A DNA stretch of 64,000 nt from the NCBI RefSeq assembly GCF_000002075.1, contig NW_004797285.1, positions 2,902,057 to 2,966,056 of the forward strand. Reading direction: 5' to 3'. The translations under genes and the position numbers were made by a program. Numbering within the stretch: the stretch's first letter is position 1; every line of letters starts with the position of its first letter. The notes under the pieces are model-generated. The model was not told the origin of the DNA. It did no database searches and worked only from the letters and a program-made list of their open reading frames with translations. Shown here piece after piece: positions 23,001 to 32,573 of the stretch. The stretch comes from Aplysia californica. Taxonomy: Eukaryota; Mollusca; Gastropoda; Aplysiida; Aplysiidae.

Positions 23001-26000
23001 CCGACTCGGTGCAGCTCAACAACCTGAACAAGTAATGGAGATAAGAAAAGACTTTAGTACACACAGAGATGCTAACTACACATGATTTTTTTTACTGAAC
23101 TTTTTCGGACAGCCATCTTTGAAAGAAAACAGTTGCGTAACTGTCATCATACAAGACACACACAGACAGAAAAATGATGTTTCTAACCTTATGGCTTAAG
23201 CAACTTATGCTACAGCAAAATTTCTTAGATCTAGATATTAAATCAGTAAACGCCAACGAACTCATGCCACTCTCGAACTGAAACAAATCCACAAATTTGA
23301 CCCAACGGCACTCCGTTAATTTTCCATACTTCCACAGTTCTGTAGGTGGCTTGTTTGCATATCATACGCCAATTTTTCTTTTTTCGGATTTCTGTAGACT
23401 TACAGAAAAACGACATCACTGAGTACACAATACTCTCTGGCTAAAATTCCACCACTTACAATCCCCGCTGTAATTAGAAAATAGAATTATTACAACACAA
23501 AGTCACGCCTGAGATCCCACTTTGAAGGAGAACACTTGACAAGACCTCACATTTTCCTTGCTGCGAAGCACAGGGATCTTTAGCAGAGGCTACTGTATAC
23601 CACTTCTATCATTTCCTTTTGCTGTTGTAGTAATATCGCGGACATGCTGTCTCACATCCAAATGACAAAGAGAATGACTTGGAAGTTGTTTCAAACCAGG
23701 CTTTGCCAACTGTTCCAAAGCCCAATCAGGGATACTAAGCGCTATAACATCACATTATGTTCATCATCATCCGTTGCCTTGCCGACTAGCGTGGCCAATC
23801 ATGGACCTCCACTTCCATCTGTCTTGCGCTGCAGCAATGGTGTCTGTTGTTCTAGTTCTTGCTGCTCCCAGCCATGTTGTAACTACTTTCTATTTCTATT
23901 GTGTACTAATTGGTTTTGGTCCAGTGTAAGAAACAAGGCTCTCAAATTATCAATAGCCCAGTAATGGAGGGTTCCTGAAAATTCTGGACAGCTGGCAAGC
24001 CCGCATAACCAATACTGATCTCTAACAGCAAATATGCACCGCTAGCTAAGTTGATAACATACCGGACTATGGAGCAGATGGCCTTGGTTTAAATCCCAAA
24101 ACAAGACATTCTCAACTTGGTTTGGGGAGTTTTGGTTCAGGCTTAGAAGATGGTGTTGATAGGGGCGTTAAACCTATACCATTTACCATTTTTATAGAAG
24201 ATGGGTGTTAAATTTGGAAGTTCTGTCTCTTAATATCTTTACAGTGTTGAAAGGGGCTTTATACCCACATATTGAAGACGTTCCCCCCCATAGTATGACA
24301 CTCTTACACTTTCCTTGCCTCCAAACATATCAAGATCTGAAGGGTGGGAAGTAGCTCTATGTCTACCACCAAGGCAAAGCGACGTCATGCATTCTGCTTC
24401 ATATCCCCTGGGGGCGGGACTACTGACTGAAGTGTCTTTAGGCCATTCCCAAAGGGGGGGACATTAATATGTTGTTATGCACAATAGAATTGTAAATTGT
24501 AAATGGGCTGGTTCATCAATGTCGTGCTCATAACAATGCCTCAACTGCAACAGGGAACTGCTGCTTTTTCTTTCCTAATCCTTATTATCGTCATTTTTCC
24601 TCTACTTCTCGTGTATGTTTCCGGGCCTCGATAGTCAAACCCAACTTTGTGCTGTTGAAGCTCTAGAGAGGTGAGCAGAATGTTAGCCTGATTCCCTGTA
24701 AAGACTTCTCTGCTGACATCCACCCCTTGGCACTCATATGACCCTATGCAGTTGCGAGCGCCGTAAAACCTGTACCAAAAAAGAAAATTTTAAAGACTAC
24801 TTCAATATCATTTGTCAAAGATGCAAAAGCCAAACATACCTTGTACTAGAGGTAGACGAAGAGGATCCTGGGAGGAGACCGATGTGGTCTGCTGCATCCA
24901 CGCTGCTCCCCACCAGTGTCACGCAAGAGCGACTCGGCTTCAAGCACGCAGCACAAACGTGATGACGGCACACCCCGAGAGAGCCCAAACCAGAAGAATG
25001 GGACCGGACCTCCGCGTTCACCTGCGAACACAATGGGGGAAAATGATAAACCATTCAAACACTAAGTGATATACGACTAAACCCCAGTAATTAGATTCAT
25101 CATCATCCTCGTTGCATCATCATCCTCGTTGCCTTTCTCACCCTGGATCAGGATACAGGCCACAAACAAACACTTTCCACGTTTCCCTATCCTGGGCGTC
25201 GGGCGAGTCGCTTGATGTCACTCCTTGTTATCCCACTTTTCTGTACATCCATTTCTGTGACTGTTCTCCAGGTTCCACATGGTCTTCCCCTTGCTCTGTT
25301 ACCCAGTAATTAGATTACCAAATACTTAAACAAAGTATCCACCTTGACAAAGAGTACATTTTCTTTCCTCAGACAACTGGCCATAGTTATGTAAGTTTAC
25401 AATTGTTAGCATGGCTACTTTCTCTCCTTCACACTGACAAATTAACAATTCTTAAATTCTTAACGAGGGTGCGGTGGCGGAGCGGTTAGTGCGCCCGTCT
25501 CCGAAGTGGAAAGTCCGGGTCCAAACCTCAGTTCAGACACTGATTTTTTTCACCCCCTCCTGCCCACCCAGCAGTAATGGGTACCTGATTTTGAGTTGGA
25601 GAAGTAAAGACGGCGTGGAAAGGAACTGGCCACCCTACCACAATATGCCGAAGACCCAGGAAGTTGTCTCACTAACAAGGTAATCTCCAATGTTCGGATC
25701 AGATGCGGGAACAACTTTCTTTTACGTTACTATTTCATAGCCACTCAAAGTTCACATTGGCATTACATACCTGACTGATTTTAGCAGCTTCCAACTCAGC
25801 CTCCAATTCAGCAATCCTAGCTGACAATCTTTCAGACGTCGTAAAGCCAGACAACAATTCTCTCGCTACTGTTTTACTCTAAAGGGAAAAGAAAAGATTA
25901 GAAAATCAAATTTAATGATAATGATGTAGCTGGGAAATAAATGTTGCACAAATATCAAATCTTATGGCCCCACTTGACATAACCCCCCCCCCCCCCCAAT

Positions 26001-28302
26001 TTTAGCTGAAAAAAGATAATATATTACTTTTTTAACCTTTTGACAGAAAGAATAATATTCAAAATGGTGAACTGAAGAGAAGTATTTAAAACCAGAGAAC
26101 AGGTTCAAACCAGTTGTCCCAAATACTGGCAAGCTTGCTGAAAACCTTGTGATATGACAATAATGTACAGTGGAAATTGCCAAAAGACAGCCATCCATTG
26201 TTGAAGAAAAGTGAAAGTATATAGTATATAGACAGAGATGGCCATTTTACACCATATCAACATAAGGTAAAAAATATGGAAGGGAGAAAATGGGAAGTAT
26301 CCGTTTGTACAAGCGGTTGTCTTATACGGGGGGCCGTTAGAGCAAGTTTGACTGTACATTTCTTAATCGTCTTCAACAGTTGCAAAAAAAAAAAATTATA
26401 ATCCAACGAGCTTGGCCACTTGTGTCTCCTAAATTATATATATATATCTCAAGTGCCCATTGCAGGAAATTTTTGTCGAATCCCTATTTTTTAAATAAAT
26501 ATGATTTGATAGAACTGAGGGAGATAACAGATTTACACTGGCCAGTGCACACTTCTAATATATATAATATAATTATGTAAATGTTGACGTCCTTTGTTAC
26601 TTTGTTACAGGCTGGGTAAACAGTGACCTCTCATCTCACTTACGATTTGTGTATGAGTTCTGGGAGGGGCTTATGGGTTATGAAGGATCACACGCTTACC
26701 TCATCAGCAACTGAAAATTGGTAGCTATTGGTCAACAGTGGGAGGGGCCTACGCAACATGATCGGTTGGAGGGACTACCAAACAACAACGACAGGGGATT
26801 GAATTATGACGGCTTGCCCACAACGCCAGGGGCCAGTGCACAATTTATGACAAAACGTAATGGAGTCATTAAGGTGGCCGTCTAAGACAGGTGTTATTGC
26901 TTAGCGAGCAAGGGGTTGTGCGTTAAAATATGGTGGGCGCGGCCGCGTTGGACAGGTGCCCGTTTTACACCGTTAAATTATATAGAGAAAACTCAAGGGG
27001 GGAAATGGAAAGTGGACGTTTTTACAGGTGGCCATCTTATAGAGGTGGCCGTCAGGGCAGGTTTGACTGTACACCTCTTCTAGGTTCTGAACTCTATACA
27101 CTGTACACTTGTATCTAAACATTACAACATTTTCTTGCTTCCCTACAGCTGAGCTAGTACCCTCTGGATGGAGCATGAGACTGTTGCTGTAAGCAAGGGG
27201 TTCTCTTAACAGACATGAAAGTCCTATCTCCCACGGGCCGCTCCCAGTCCAAACTGTTGTGCAGTGAGAAGCAGGCAGCAACCTGGTCACATTTCTTAAC
27301 CACGACAACGACGTCATATTATTTTTCAGCAATTGAAAACAGGTCCCTTTTGTAAGTTCTCCCATGAATCAAAGAATTATCAAAACAAGTTCATTAATGA
27401 AACCTCTCATGCAGCTAGTGTGAAGAAAAGAACACACAAAAGAGGCTAGCCGTACTTAATGACGGCTAGACTCGCAGTCTAGCCGTACTTATTCTTAATA
27501 TTATGATGGCTAGACTCACCATTTACAAAAAATAGGCCTACTGAATTGTAAATATACATTTTTAGTGTGCAGTACCTAAAGTATTTGTATTTGAGACGAA
27601 ACCAGGTGCCTTAATGACAGTGCATGTATTTTAAACCTCCTGTTTTCTAATGTTAATAGGGCCTAAGATAAGTACGGCTAGACTGGCAGTCTAGCCGTAC
27701 TTAAGTACGGCTAGACTTCTTGTCTTGCCGTACTTAAGTACGGGTAGACAGCCAGGCTAGCCGTACTTAAGGACGGCTAGACTGTCAGTCTAGCCGTACT
27801 TAGTATTGATGGCTGAATTGTAAATGAAATTTTTAGTTTGCAATGCCTAAAGTATTTGTATTTCAGACAAAACCAAAAGGTGCCTTACTGACTTGCATGT
27901 ATTTGAACCTGAATAATTACTAGATCTAGATCTGAGACCTGTGTACTACAGGCTTGAGTCGATAGGGCCAAACCTAGATCTAAGTACGGTTAGACTGGCA
28001 GTCTAGCCGTACTTAAGTACGGCTAGCCACTTCGCAGTTTTATTGTTCATTATCAGAAGAGTCAAAGGATGAAATGTGGAAAAAAACTTCTTTGCACACA
28101 CATAGGAGTTAGTCATGATGCACAAGTAAGAAAAGTAAATTATGCGCATTCCTTTCTTGAAGAATGAAGATAAAATTTATAAAGACTTTAAAAACACCTG
28201 GAATATAAAAATCTTGATCAATATGATGACATTTTCATCCTACAAAGTATAAATCCTTACCCTGTTGAAAGCATCATGCACCCATCCTGTCACATAATCC
28301 AT
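16036..28302 (-). CDS. PRR11: PRR11-like proline-rich protein, eight coding exons
   Basis: The exons are 28302-28261, 25878-25771, 25021-24840, 23023-22756, 21175-21053, 20057-19918, 17940-17887 and 16123-16036. All have GT-AG borders and agreeing phases, giving 334 aa from the ATG shown. Human PRR11 is about 360 aa. Matches to it, in order: a coiled-coil exon; a Cys-rich stretch CRHHVCAACLKPSRSCVTLV; a 17-residue proline run; PVPEITAEALRSVKLKRT (human PMQITVKDLLTVKLKKT); QPMVTLAALQRVSLRKTS (human NPLVTVSDLQHVTLKPNS); VVDIRNVLKR and RSPGGTP (human MDLRKLLRKVDVERSPGGTP). In vertebrates PRR11 is a cell-cycle-linked nuclear/cytoskeletal protein. The human N-terminal 90 residues are not matched, so the 28302 ATG may be an internal Met with upstream exons unseen. 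The C-terminus is shorter than in human. Homology is clear; function here is inferred. Confidence 0.85.
16164..16248 (-). mobile_element. SINE type B, 3' piece
   Basis: Tail and hairpin region only, directly followed by a type A copy. Confidence 0.8.
16258..16645 (-). mobile_element. SINE type A, full length
   Basis: Hairpin GGCGCTC/GAGCGCC, stem GTCACA/TGTGAC, 5' end CAGTGCCACTGACTAGTGTC (sense). Also contains the shared TTTTCTTTCCTAATCCTTAC segment. A type B scrap adjoins at 16646-16684. Confidence 0.92.
16687..16866 (-). mobile_element. SINE type B with type A style hairpin
   Basis: Type B body and 5' end, but hairpin arms GGCGCTC/GAGCGCC and tail CCTCTACTAAGAC as in type A. This is a hybrid subfamily also seen at 44489, 40686 and 48367. 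Confidence 0.9.
16930..17062. repeat. (GACA)n / (GACG)n microsatellite
   Basis: GACAGACA units with interspersed GACGGACA. Confidence 0.95.
17150..17262 (-). mobile_element. SINE type A, 3' piece
   Basis: Hairpin and about 60 bp of body, joined at its truncated end to a MITE I fragment. Confidence 0.85.
17262..17382 (-). mobile_element. MITE family I fragment
   Basis: Inverse of the segment TACGTCGTGTTTTAC to CAGTCTGTCAAAATG in the 18.8 kb copy. Confidence 0.75.
17587..17807 (-). mobile_element. Two adjoining SINE type B pieces
   Basis: 17587-17626 is a 3' end only. 17632-17807 is near full length with a GGCGCT-type hairpin and 5' end GTGGGTGGTTGGCGGGTG. It ends 80 bp before the PRR11 exon at 17887. 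Confidence 0.87.
17887..17940 (-). CDS. PRR11: PRR11 homologue, short exon
   Basis: 54 bp, phase 2 to 2: DSNVVDIRNVLKRTTLQ plus split codons. Acceptor CTCTTCCTCAG, donor GTAACT. Confidence 0.82.
17996..18222 (-). mobile_element. Type G SINE, head missing
   Basis: Short ATT tail, CGCATAGATCATGCTCTTGA and AATGGGTACCCAGC (sense) are present; the tRNA head is absent. Confidence 0.8.
18228..18640 (+). mobile_element. Dispersed repeat E
   Basis: Matches the reverse complement of 62511-62908 over about 400 bp. One end reads GCTGGGCCCCCTTTCGATAA; the other is an ATAGATA repeat. Both copies keep a short frame starting MQKIR and containing LSKQNA, ISLP, FLKLQR and RRPTKAI. The class is unknown. Confidence 0.7.
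18669..19166. mobile_element. Repeat J as a 136-bp direct duplication around MITE I
   Basis: 18669-18804 and 19031-19166 are near-identical (AAACTGCC..CCATTGTCGAG to CAGAGGGACACATTAA). Between them lies a MITE I copy at 18803-19036 starting TTAACCCTATCCGTACG. Related J sequences (GGTGGCC..TTGACTGTACA type) occur at 26185 and 26870. Confidence 0.8.
19259..19650 (-). mobile_element. SINE type A, full length
   Basis: Hairpin GGCGCTC/GAGCGCC, full body, 5' end at the TGACTGAAGTGTCTTTAGG-like segment. The GTCACA/TGTGAC stem here reads GTCAGC/TGTGAC. Confidence 0.92.
19655..19908 (+). mobile_element. MITE family H, uninterrupted
   Basis: Ends TGGTCACTTTTAAGCACAAG and CTTGTCCTTAAAAGCGACCA are inverted. 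Length is about 254 bp. Lies 10 bp from the PRR11 exon at 19918, so the donor of that exon sits almost against the element. Confidence 0.85.
19918..20057 (-). CDS. PRR11: PRR11 homologue, second repeat exon
   Basis: Phase 0 to 2: PLAPSKQPMVTLAALQRVSL then RKTSHATKSHDDSAEGD and ASQKENESPG. Acceptor GTCCTCAG, donor GTAAGT. TLAALQRVSLRKT parallels ITAEALRSVKLKRT of the previous exon, an internal repeat also seen in human PRR11. Confidence 0.88.
20098..20385. repeat. Interspersed repeat rich in TTCAAGGAGTTTT
   Basis: AAATTCAAGGAG and AAATTCAAAGAGTTTTC motifs recur through the block, which ends ACCCCTTGAATTCAAGG. It resembles a non-autonomous element, but its ends are not clear. Confidence 0.4.
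20795..21050 (+). mobile_element. LINE C-terminus with CCHC motif and (AAC)n tail
   Basis: Reads MCPLCDYAYETVDHHLFHC, then RPNIDNTLYGTLQQLQQTCT, ending DRGARAQQLLDR with stop, followed by (AAC)n. The CPLC...H....C pattern is the terminal zinc-binding motif of several LINE clades. Further copies are at 34022-34440 and 50679-50830. Confidence 0.85.
21053..21175 (-). CDS. PRR11: PRR11 homologue, first VKLKRT repeat exon
   Basis: 41 codons in phase 0: GLGRTPVPEITAEALRSVKL then KRTGGPVQRSPVNEGGNLAA. Acceptor CTGTCGCAG, donor GTTGGT (weaker than usual). Confidence 0.85.
21561..22006. mobile_element. MITE family F
   Basis: About 445 bp. The ends GTGAGGCAGTGTGGTGGAAT and ATTCCGCCGCATCATGACAC are inverted versions of one TIR that continues with CAGGCGCTC. 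Flanks share ATAT. No coding potential. Confidence 0.85.
22196..22590. mobile_element. MITE family F
   Basis: Ends GTGAGGCAATGTGGTGGAAT and ATTCCACCATGCTGCCTCAC. AAAT flanks both sides and is a candidate target duplication. Orientation is opposite to the copy at 21561. Confidence 0.87.
22756..23023 (-). CDS. PRR11: PRR11 homologue, proline-run exon
   Basis: Phase 2 to 0, 268 bp. It encodes a Ser/Glu-rich stretch (SCTESDSGAHSRGPSVSEV), then APAP followed by 17 prolines, then SFRPVIRRLKTGAQTKDEVM and KKRR. The proline run is encoded by a CCT/CCC tract, so its length may vary between individuals. Confidence 0.88.
23100..24416. other. PRR11 intron, no gene seen
   Basis: No coding signal on either strand. 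Nothing repeated was recognised with confidence. Confidence 0.5.
24417..24776 (+). mobile_element. SINE type A, antisense to PRR11
   Basis: Near full length from CTACTGACTGAAGTGTCTTT to the hairpin and CGTAAAACC tail. The only type A/B/C copy inside PRR11 that is antisense to it. Confidence 0.92.
24840..25021 (-). CDS. PRR11: PRR11 homologue, Cys-rich exon
   Basis: Phase 0 to 2. Starts VNAEVRSHSSGLGSLGV and continues CRHHVCAACLKPSRSCVTLV. Cys and CVTLV spacing resembles human CPSCGQTC...ACVLITPG. Acceptor TTCGCAG, donor GTATGT. Confidence 0.85.
25090..25310 (-). mobile_element. LINE C-terminal fragment (RGRP motif)
   Basis: The - strand reads RARGRPCGTWRTVTEMDVQK, a decayed version of the GKR.RGRP..TWRR motif seen at 39231-39491. 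Confidence 0.75.
25465..25735 (+). mobile_element. tRNA-derived SINE (type D)
   Basis: GGTGGCGGAGCGGTTAGTGC looks like a tRNA A-box arm, and GTCCGGGTCCAAACCTC is a decayed B box. The body includes AATGGGTACCTGATTTTGAG and TGGCCACCCTACCACAATAT. Confidence 0.7.
25771..25878 (-). CDS. PRR11: PRR11 homologue, coiled-coil exon
   Basis: 36 codons, phase 0 on both sides: SKTVARELLSGFTTSERLSA then RIAELEAELEAAKISQ. Acceptor CCCTTTAG, donor GTATGT. Heptad-like Leu spacing matches the coiled coil of human PRR11 (QFCILESKLCKLQEAL). Confidence 0.85.
26185..26355. mobile_element. Repeat J copy
   Basis: CAGCCATCCATTGTTGAAGA at one end, and TTAGAGCAAGTTTGACTGTA at the other, with internal GTACAAGCGGTTGTCTTATA. 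Confidence 0.55.
26870..27072. mobile_element. Repeat J copy
   Basis: Begins AAGGTGGCCGTCTAAGACAG and ends AGGGCAGGTTTGACTGTACA, same pattern as 26185-26355. Confidence 0.55.
27443..28028. repeat. Palindrome clusters built on AGTCTAGCCGTACTT
   Basis: Three clusters (27443-27491, 27668-27802, 27981-28028) consist of AAGTACGGCTAGACT and its inverse in alternation, giving perfect hairpins with 3-4 base loops. The two spacers (27546-27645 and 27819-27915) are about 100-bp direct repeats of each other (CCTAAAGTATTTGTATTT). It lies in the first PRR11 intron seen. Confidence 0.9.
28261..28302 (-). CDS. PRR11: PRR11 homologue, first recognised coding exon
   Basis: Reads MDYVTGWVHDAFNR, ending in phase 0 at donor GTAAGG. 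An in-frame TGA lies 42 bases upstream of the ATG if the exon extends that far. Alternatively a splice acceptor (GGTCTACAG) lies 2 bases before the ATG, and the exon is internal. The start is therefore uncertain. Confidence 0.55.
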
Positions 28303-28394
28303 GGCTGTAGACCAGACAGAGCTGGCACATCAACGTTGTGAAAATCTGGTGGGAGGGGGGGAGAGGGGGAGGATAAAATGGAGAAAGAATTTTT

Positions 28395-28705
28395 AGTCAT
28401 ACCAAAAGTTACAGAGATGATCAACACCTCGGACCCATCGCAACCTGCCCTGCTCCGTCTTTTCAACCTTTCCTGGGAAATGGCCATTGTCCCAAACAGC
28501 TGGCGACGTGCCAAAATCATTTCGATAACTAAAGAAGAATAAAAGCCTGCAGACAAGATTGGGTCCCATCGCCCCATCAGTCTCACCAGCTGCCTTGCGG
28601 CTAAGCAGACGGAGACCCTCGTCAAGGCCCGCCTGATGTACTTCTGGAGAGCAACAACTTGCTGAGCAACAATCAATCGGGCCGAAGGCAAAATGCATAC
28701 CCCTT
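28395..28705 (+). mobile_element. LINE reverse transcriptase fragment (early palm)
   Basis: The + strand reads LLRLFNLSWEMAIVPNSWRR, then GSHRPISLTSCLAKQTETLV and LLSNNQSGRRQNAYP, matching I/Jockey-type LINE reverse transcriptases (SYRPISLTS, LL...QSGFR). A stop codon interrupts it. It may belong to the same clade as the RNase H piece at 1240. Confidence 0.85.
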
Positions 28706-29035
28706 TTAACAACATTTCTGTGACAGGAAGTCTGGCATGCGCCATTATGTGCCGCACAAGCTACGGCAAATTTTTACTTTTAGAACCCCACACAGATGCA
28801 CTGGCTCTCCTGCAAAATTGTAAAAACTGCATTATAATGTATAGGCTAATTATAATAGACTGTTCTTTTAAAAAAATGATGGCAAAGTGAGTCTGACTGA
28901 GTGACTGTCACTACTCAGTGCTGTCACAACAGGGGGTGAGGAATCATCGAATGGGAAACTGGAAACGAAGGCAGATTTGGATAGTTTCACCGAGATATTT
29001 TCTTTTTTTTTAAAGGAAGGCCTTTTTTAAAGGCC

Positions 29036-29165
29036 GGCACTATTTCTCCGAACGTTCGGGAAAATAAAGCTAGGCACTATTTCTCCGAATGTTCGGGAAA
29101 ATAAAGCTAGGCACTATTTCTCCGAACGTTCGGGAAAGTAAAGCTGGGCACTATTTCTCCGAATA
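29036..29165. repeat. 37-bp tandem repeat with CCGAACGTTCGG core
   Basis: Units start GGCACTATTTCTCCGAA at 29036, 29073, 29110 and 29147 (period 37). The core CCGAACGTTCGG is palindromic. The same sequence recurs once at 31070. Confidence 0.93.
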
Positions 29166-29169
29166 CTCT

Positions 29170-30200
29170 GAAATCACATCCTTTCACGCAAATTTAGGAT
29201 ATTATATAGATCTATGATTAAAGTATATGCCTATCAAAGATTGTTCGTATGCAATATGGTTAAATCGGTCCAAAAAATGTCCGCAGTAAATATTTATATA
29301 AAGAAATGCTACAGTTACAAACCGTTTTTCGCTACAGATATGACGTGCTGCCTATGAAGGGTGCTGCTCTTAAACTTAATGTGATTGTGTTGTGTTTACT
29401 CGTGTGCTGTCTAGATCTAGATCTAGATCTACGGAGGGTTATTGATAACGACACATAGAACTAGCATCTGCGTTTGTCGTGGCGTCGACCAATCAATCGT
29501 GGCTCGATTTTTTGGTCCCCGAATCGGGGAATAAAAGTCAAATTTAAAAAAAGAAAAAAAGAAAGAAAACGAACCTCTTTACTTTTGAAAGAAAGTTCAC
29601 CTAGCTTCACTTCGTCTCTTTCTCACTTGTTGTCACCACGTTGATTTGTTGAATACGTTACAGTTACTTTTATTTTTCCCTTTTTTTGGTGTTTTATTTT
29701 GTTAGTGTGTATTTTTTTCTTTCTTGTTATTGTTCTGATGTGTTGTTTTTCTATCAATTTTTTTGTTAGGGAAAAAAAGGGGGGGGTGTTGTATAGTGTA
29801 ACGTCATTTAATTTGATGTTCCAACCTTCATTAGATTCTAAACATGTATATATATATATATATATTTAAATGTTTTATGTTAGAGCGTACATTCCACCAA
29901 AACCGATTACATGTACTTACTGACACTGGCAGGCCCCTTAATGTGTGTGATTCCATAATTTACATGTAATATCCTGTACTTTGTTTTAAAATTACGCACA
30001 TTTAGGGTTAAAACAGCCAATCTTCTTTGGACAGGTGGACTCACGGACTTATTTGTTAATTTTTGTGGTTGTTTATGGGCTGTTCTAATTTTGATTTCAT
30101 TTGGATGTGAAACCTTTCTACTTTCTTTTTCACGTTTTCACACTCATCTAAAAATCTGTAGACTAGATCTTGAAAATTGAAACAGATGTAGACCTAAAAA
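29170..30200. other. No gene seen
   Basis: AT-rich; short (TA)n at 29846-29864. It may hold 5' exons of PRR11, but none was identified. Confidence 0.4.
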
Positions 30201-30206
30201 TTTGCT

Positions 30207-30345
<139 letters not shown>

Positions 30346-31073
30346 GTATTTAAGTGTTTAAGTGGAGAGTGAGGAGCGTGTGTGTGTTTGTTTGTCGGGC
30401 TTTATTTCAGCCATTATTCAGTAACAGTTCAAAGTATACAAAAAGAGAAACACAGGATCCATTCACTCCAGGGCTCATGAGTCGTTCCTCTCTTTCAGTT
30501 TCACTAATTCATTGAATTCCCGTGTTCTCTCCCGCGGCTCATCCCCGTCCGCATGATTTTCACATCCCACCCCCTCCCTCCAGGCACACACAAAGAAAAT
30601 CTCACTCATTCCCTTGCACCCTGCAAACCATGGACAATAATATTAGTATTAATAGCAAAACACTGCCTTAGCCACATTCTTTTCGTTCTTGAGCTGTGGA
30701 CCAGGCCAGGGGGAGTCGGTGTTGTCGCCTTGTAGTTGCTGTCGCCTGTGGATACACTCGTACATTCTTCCTTTCACCTGCTCTGTCACTCACACTGTCC
30801 CTCCATCCACAGCTCAGCTCGTCATAATATGTTCAAAAGTTGCCCACTGATCATGTTTAGTTAGTGTGTGTATAAGTTTGTGTGTTGGTGGTGGGTGTGT
30901 GGTGGGTGTAACTGAACGAGCCGTAACTGAAAGTTGTCTGAAGGCGGGCTTGCCATGCGGTGTTCCTTCCCAGACCAGAGGCAGAATGAAAGTTAGCGTC
31001 GAACTCTCGCAATAAATAGGCAAAAAATCACGAGACCGGAAGCCGGAAACCGTTCAGAGAAATAAAGATCGAC

Positions 31074-31103
31074 ACTATTTCTCCGAACGTTCGGAGAAAT
31101 AGT
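31074..31103. promoter_or_regulatory. 30-bp perfect palindrome
   Basis: ACTATTTCTCCGAAC is followed directly by its exact reverse complement. It shares its core with the 37-bp repeats at 29036. A regulatory role is conjecture, based on its place between the divergent PRR11 and MAPK7 genes. Confidence 0.5.
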
Positions 31104-31419
31104 CACTTCGTTTTTTAAATTCCTCCCCATCCCATGGGCATGATCAGAGAGATCAGAGTGATCTAATGAATTTATGAGACGGCCACCTCTATTCACACCC
31201 GGGGTGAGAATAGTGCAGGCGGGTCTTGTGGCTATTCTCACCCGGTGCGCGTGTCAACAAATTTTGCGTTCACCCTAAACCACAGAATTCTACACTGTGA
31301 TAACAGAAAAATTGTAGAATTCTGTGCTGTGAACAAACGTTCCATTACAACTGTACTTGTAGCCTACTAAAAGCGTACAATTTTGTCTGTGGGCAGTGGA
31401 GAGAGTGAGAGAGTGAAAG

Positions 31420-31480
31420 AGAGAGAACAAAACAAAATGGCGACCCGCGTAGTTCGGCTCGATTCGAAAAGTTATAGCCG
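31420..31480. promoter_or_regulatory. Candidate promoter-proximal element (AAAATGGCG)
   Basis: CAAAATGGCGACC resembles the YY1-type motif often placed at transcription starts. A short + strand frame starts at this ATG (MATRVVRLDSKSYSRSIFVD) and closes within 30 codons. Weak evidence. Confidence 0.2.
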
Positions 31481-31674
31481 TAGCATCTTTGTAGACAACC
31501 AAATTAATTTACTTTTGTGTTTTAACATCATTTTTTAACTTTGTTTTGGTCAATTTGATCGTCCACACCGATAGACAGTATTCAGAAAGAAACAGAGAGA
31601 GAGAGAAGAGGGGAGGAGTAGATCTTGCGAGAACTTCCGGGCGGGTGAGAATAGCCACTTTCTTATGAGACGAA

Positions 31675-32350
31675 TAAAAACAAAAACTGACAACACGTTT
31701 AGGTCTAGAATCTACTCTCTTCTTTCTTTTCCATTCATTCACTCGTGGCCGTGGTCCATAAAATGGTAAACAAAAAAAGTAGAGATCCTTGATTTTGATT
31801 TGAACGAAGACAACAAAGTCAAAGTTTAATCTTAGTAGTAAGTCTTAGTGACAAAGTCAAAGTTTAATCTTAGTAGTAAGTCTTAGTGACTAAGAATCTT
31901 AGATTCTTGATTCTAGATATCTATAATATTAAACGTCAACTGAATGTTTAAAAACCAATATAGATTACTTTCTCACCTTCTGAACCTAGATGTAATTGTT
32001 TGTAGACTATATTTCTGATCGATTCAAATTCAACATAAAAACGCCGAAGCAGCCCAGACCGTCTTTTTGAACTGTCTCTACTCTTTGTTTACAAAATGAC
32101 AATCAAACTTCGCGGCAAGGCTGTTGGTTGCCACGTAAACTTTTTTTTAACGCATGTACCGACTAAACTAAAGTAACGTTGTTTTTTTTCCGAACCGATT
32201 ACTGTAGTGAAACGTTGAGCCGATTTAATGTTTTACAGGGTTTGTTTTGTTTTTTTCTTCTACAATTTTTATTCATGTTATGTCTGAAAATCAGTCAAGA
32301 CCCTCCCCCTGTTTTTTTTTAAATACTGATGCTGATGAATGTTTTCGTTG

Positions 32351-32441
<91 letters not shown>

Positions 32442-32473
32442 TGTTTGTATGTGTGTGTGTGTGTGTGTGTGTG
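31675..32473 (+). repeat. Left copy of a duplicated contig end
   Basis: AAAAACAAAAACTGACAACA to the TG run ending at the gap. It repeats at 32574-33331 with small indels and differs in (TG)n length. Most likely the same locus assembled twice. Confidence 0.9.
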
Positions 32474-32573
32474 NNNNNNNNNNNNNNNNNNNNNNNNNNN
32501 NNNNNNNNNNNNNNNNNNNNNNNNNNNNNNNNNNNNNNNNNNNNNNNNNNNNNNNNNNNNNNNNNNNNNNNNN
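32474..32573. other. Assembly gap (100 N)
   Basis: Exactly 100 unknown bases, the usual length for a gap of unknown size. Confidence 0.99.

Noticed and set aside
28290-28757. 155-aa open frame on the - strand
   Set aside because: It is the reverse shadow of a + strand LINE reverse transcriptase fragment and overlaps the PRR11 exon in another frame.
31437-31530. Small + strand frame starting MATRVVRLDSKSYS
   Set aside because: It closes quickly with no donor at a sensible place and no family resemblance; kept only as a promoter-motif note.
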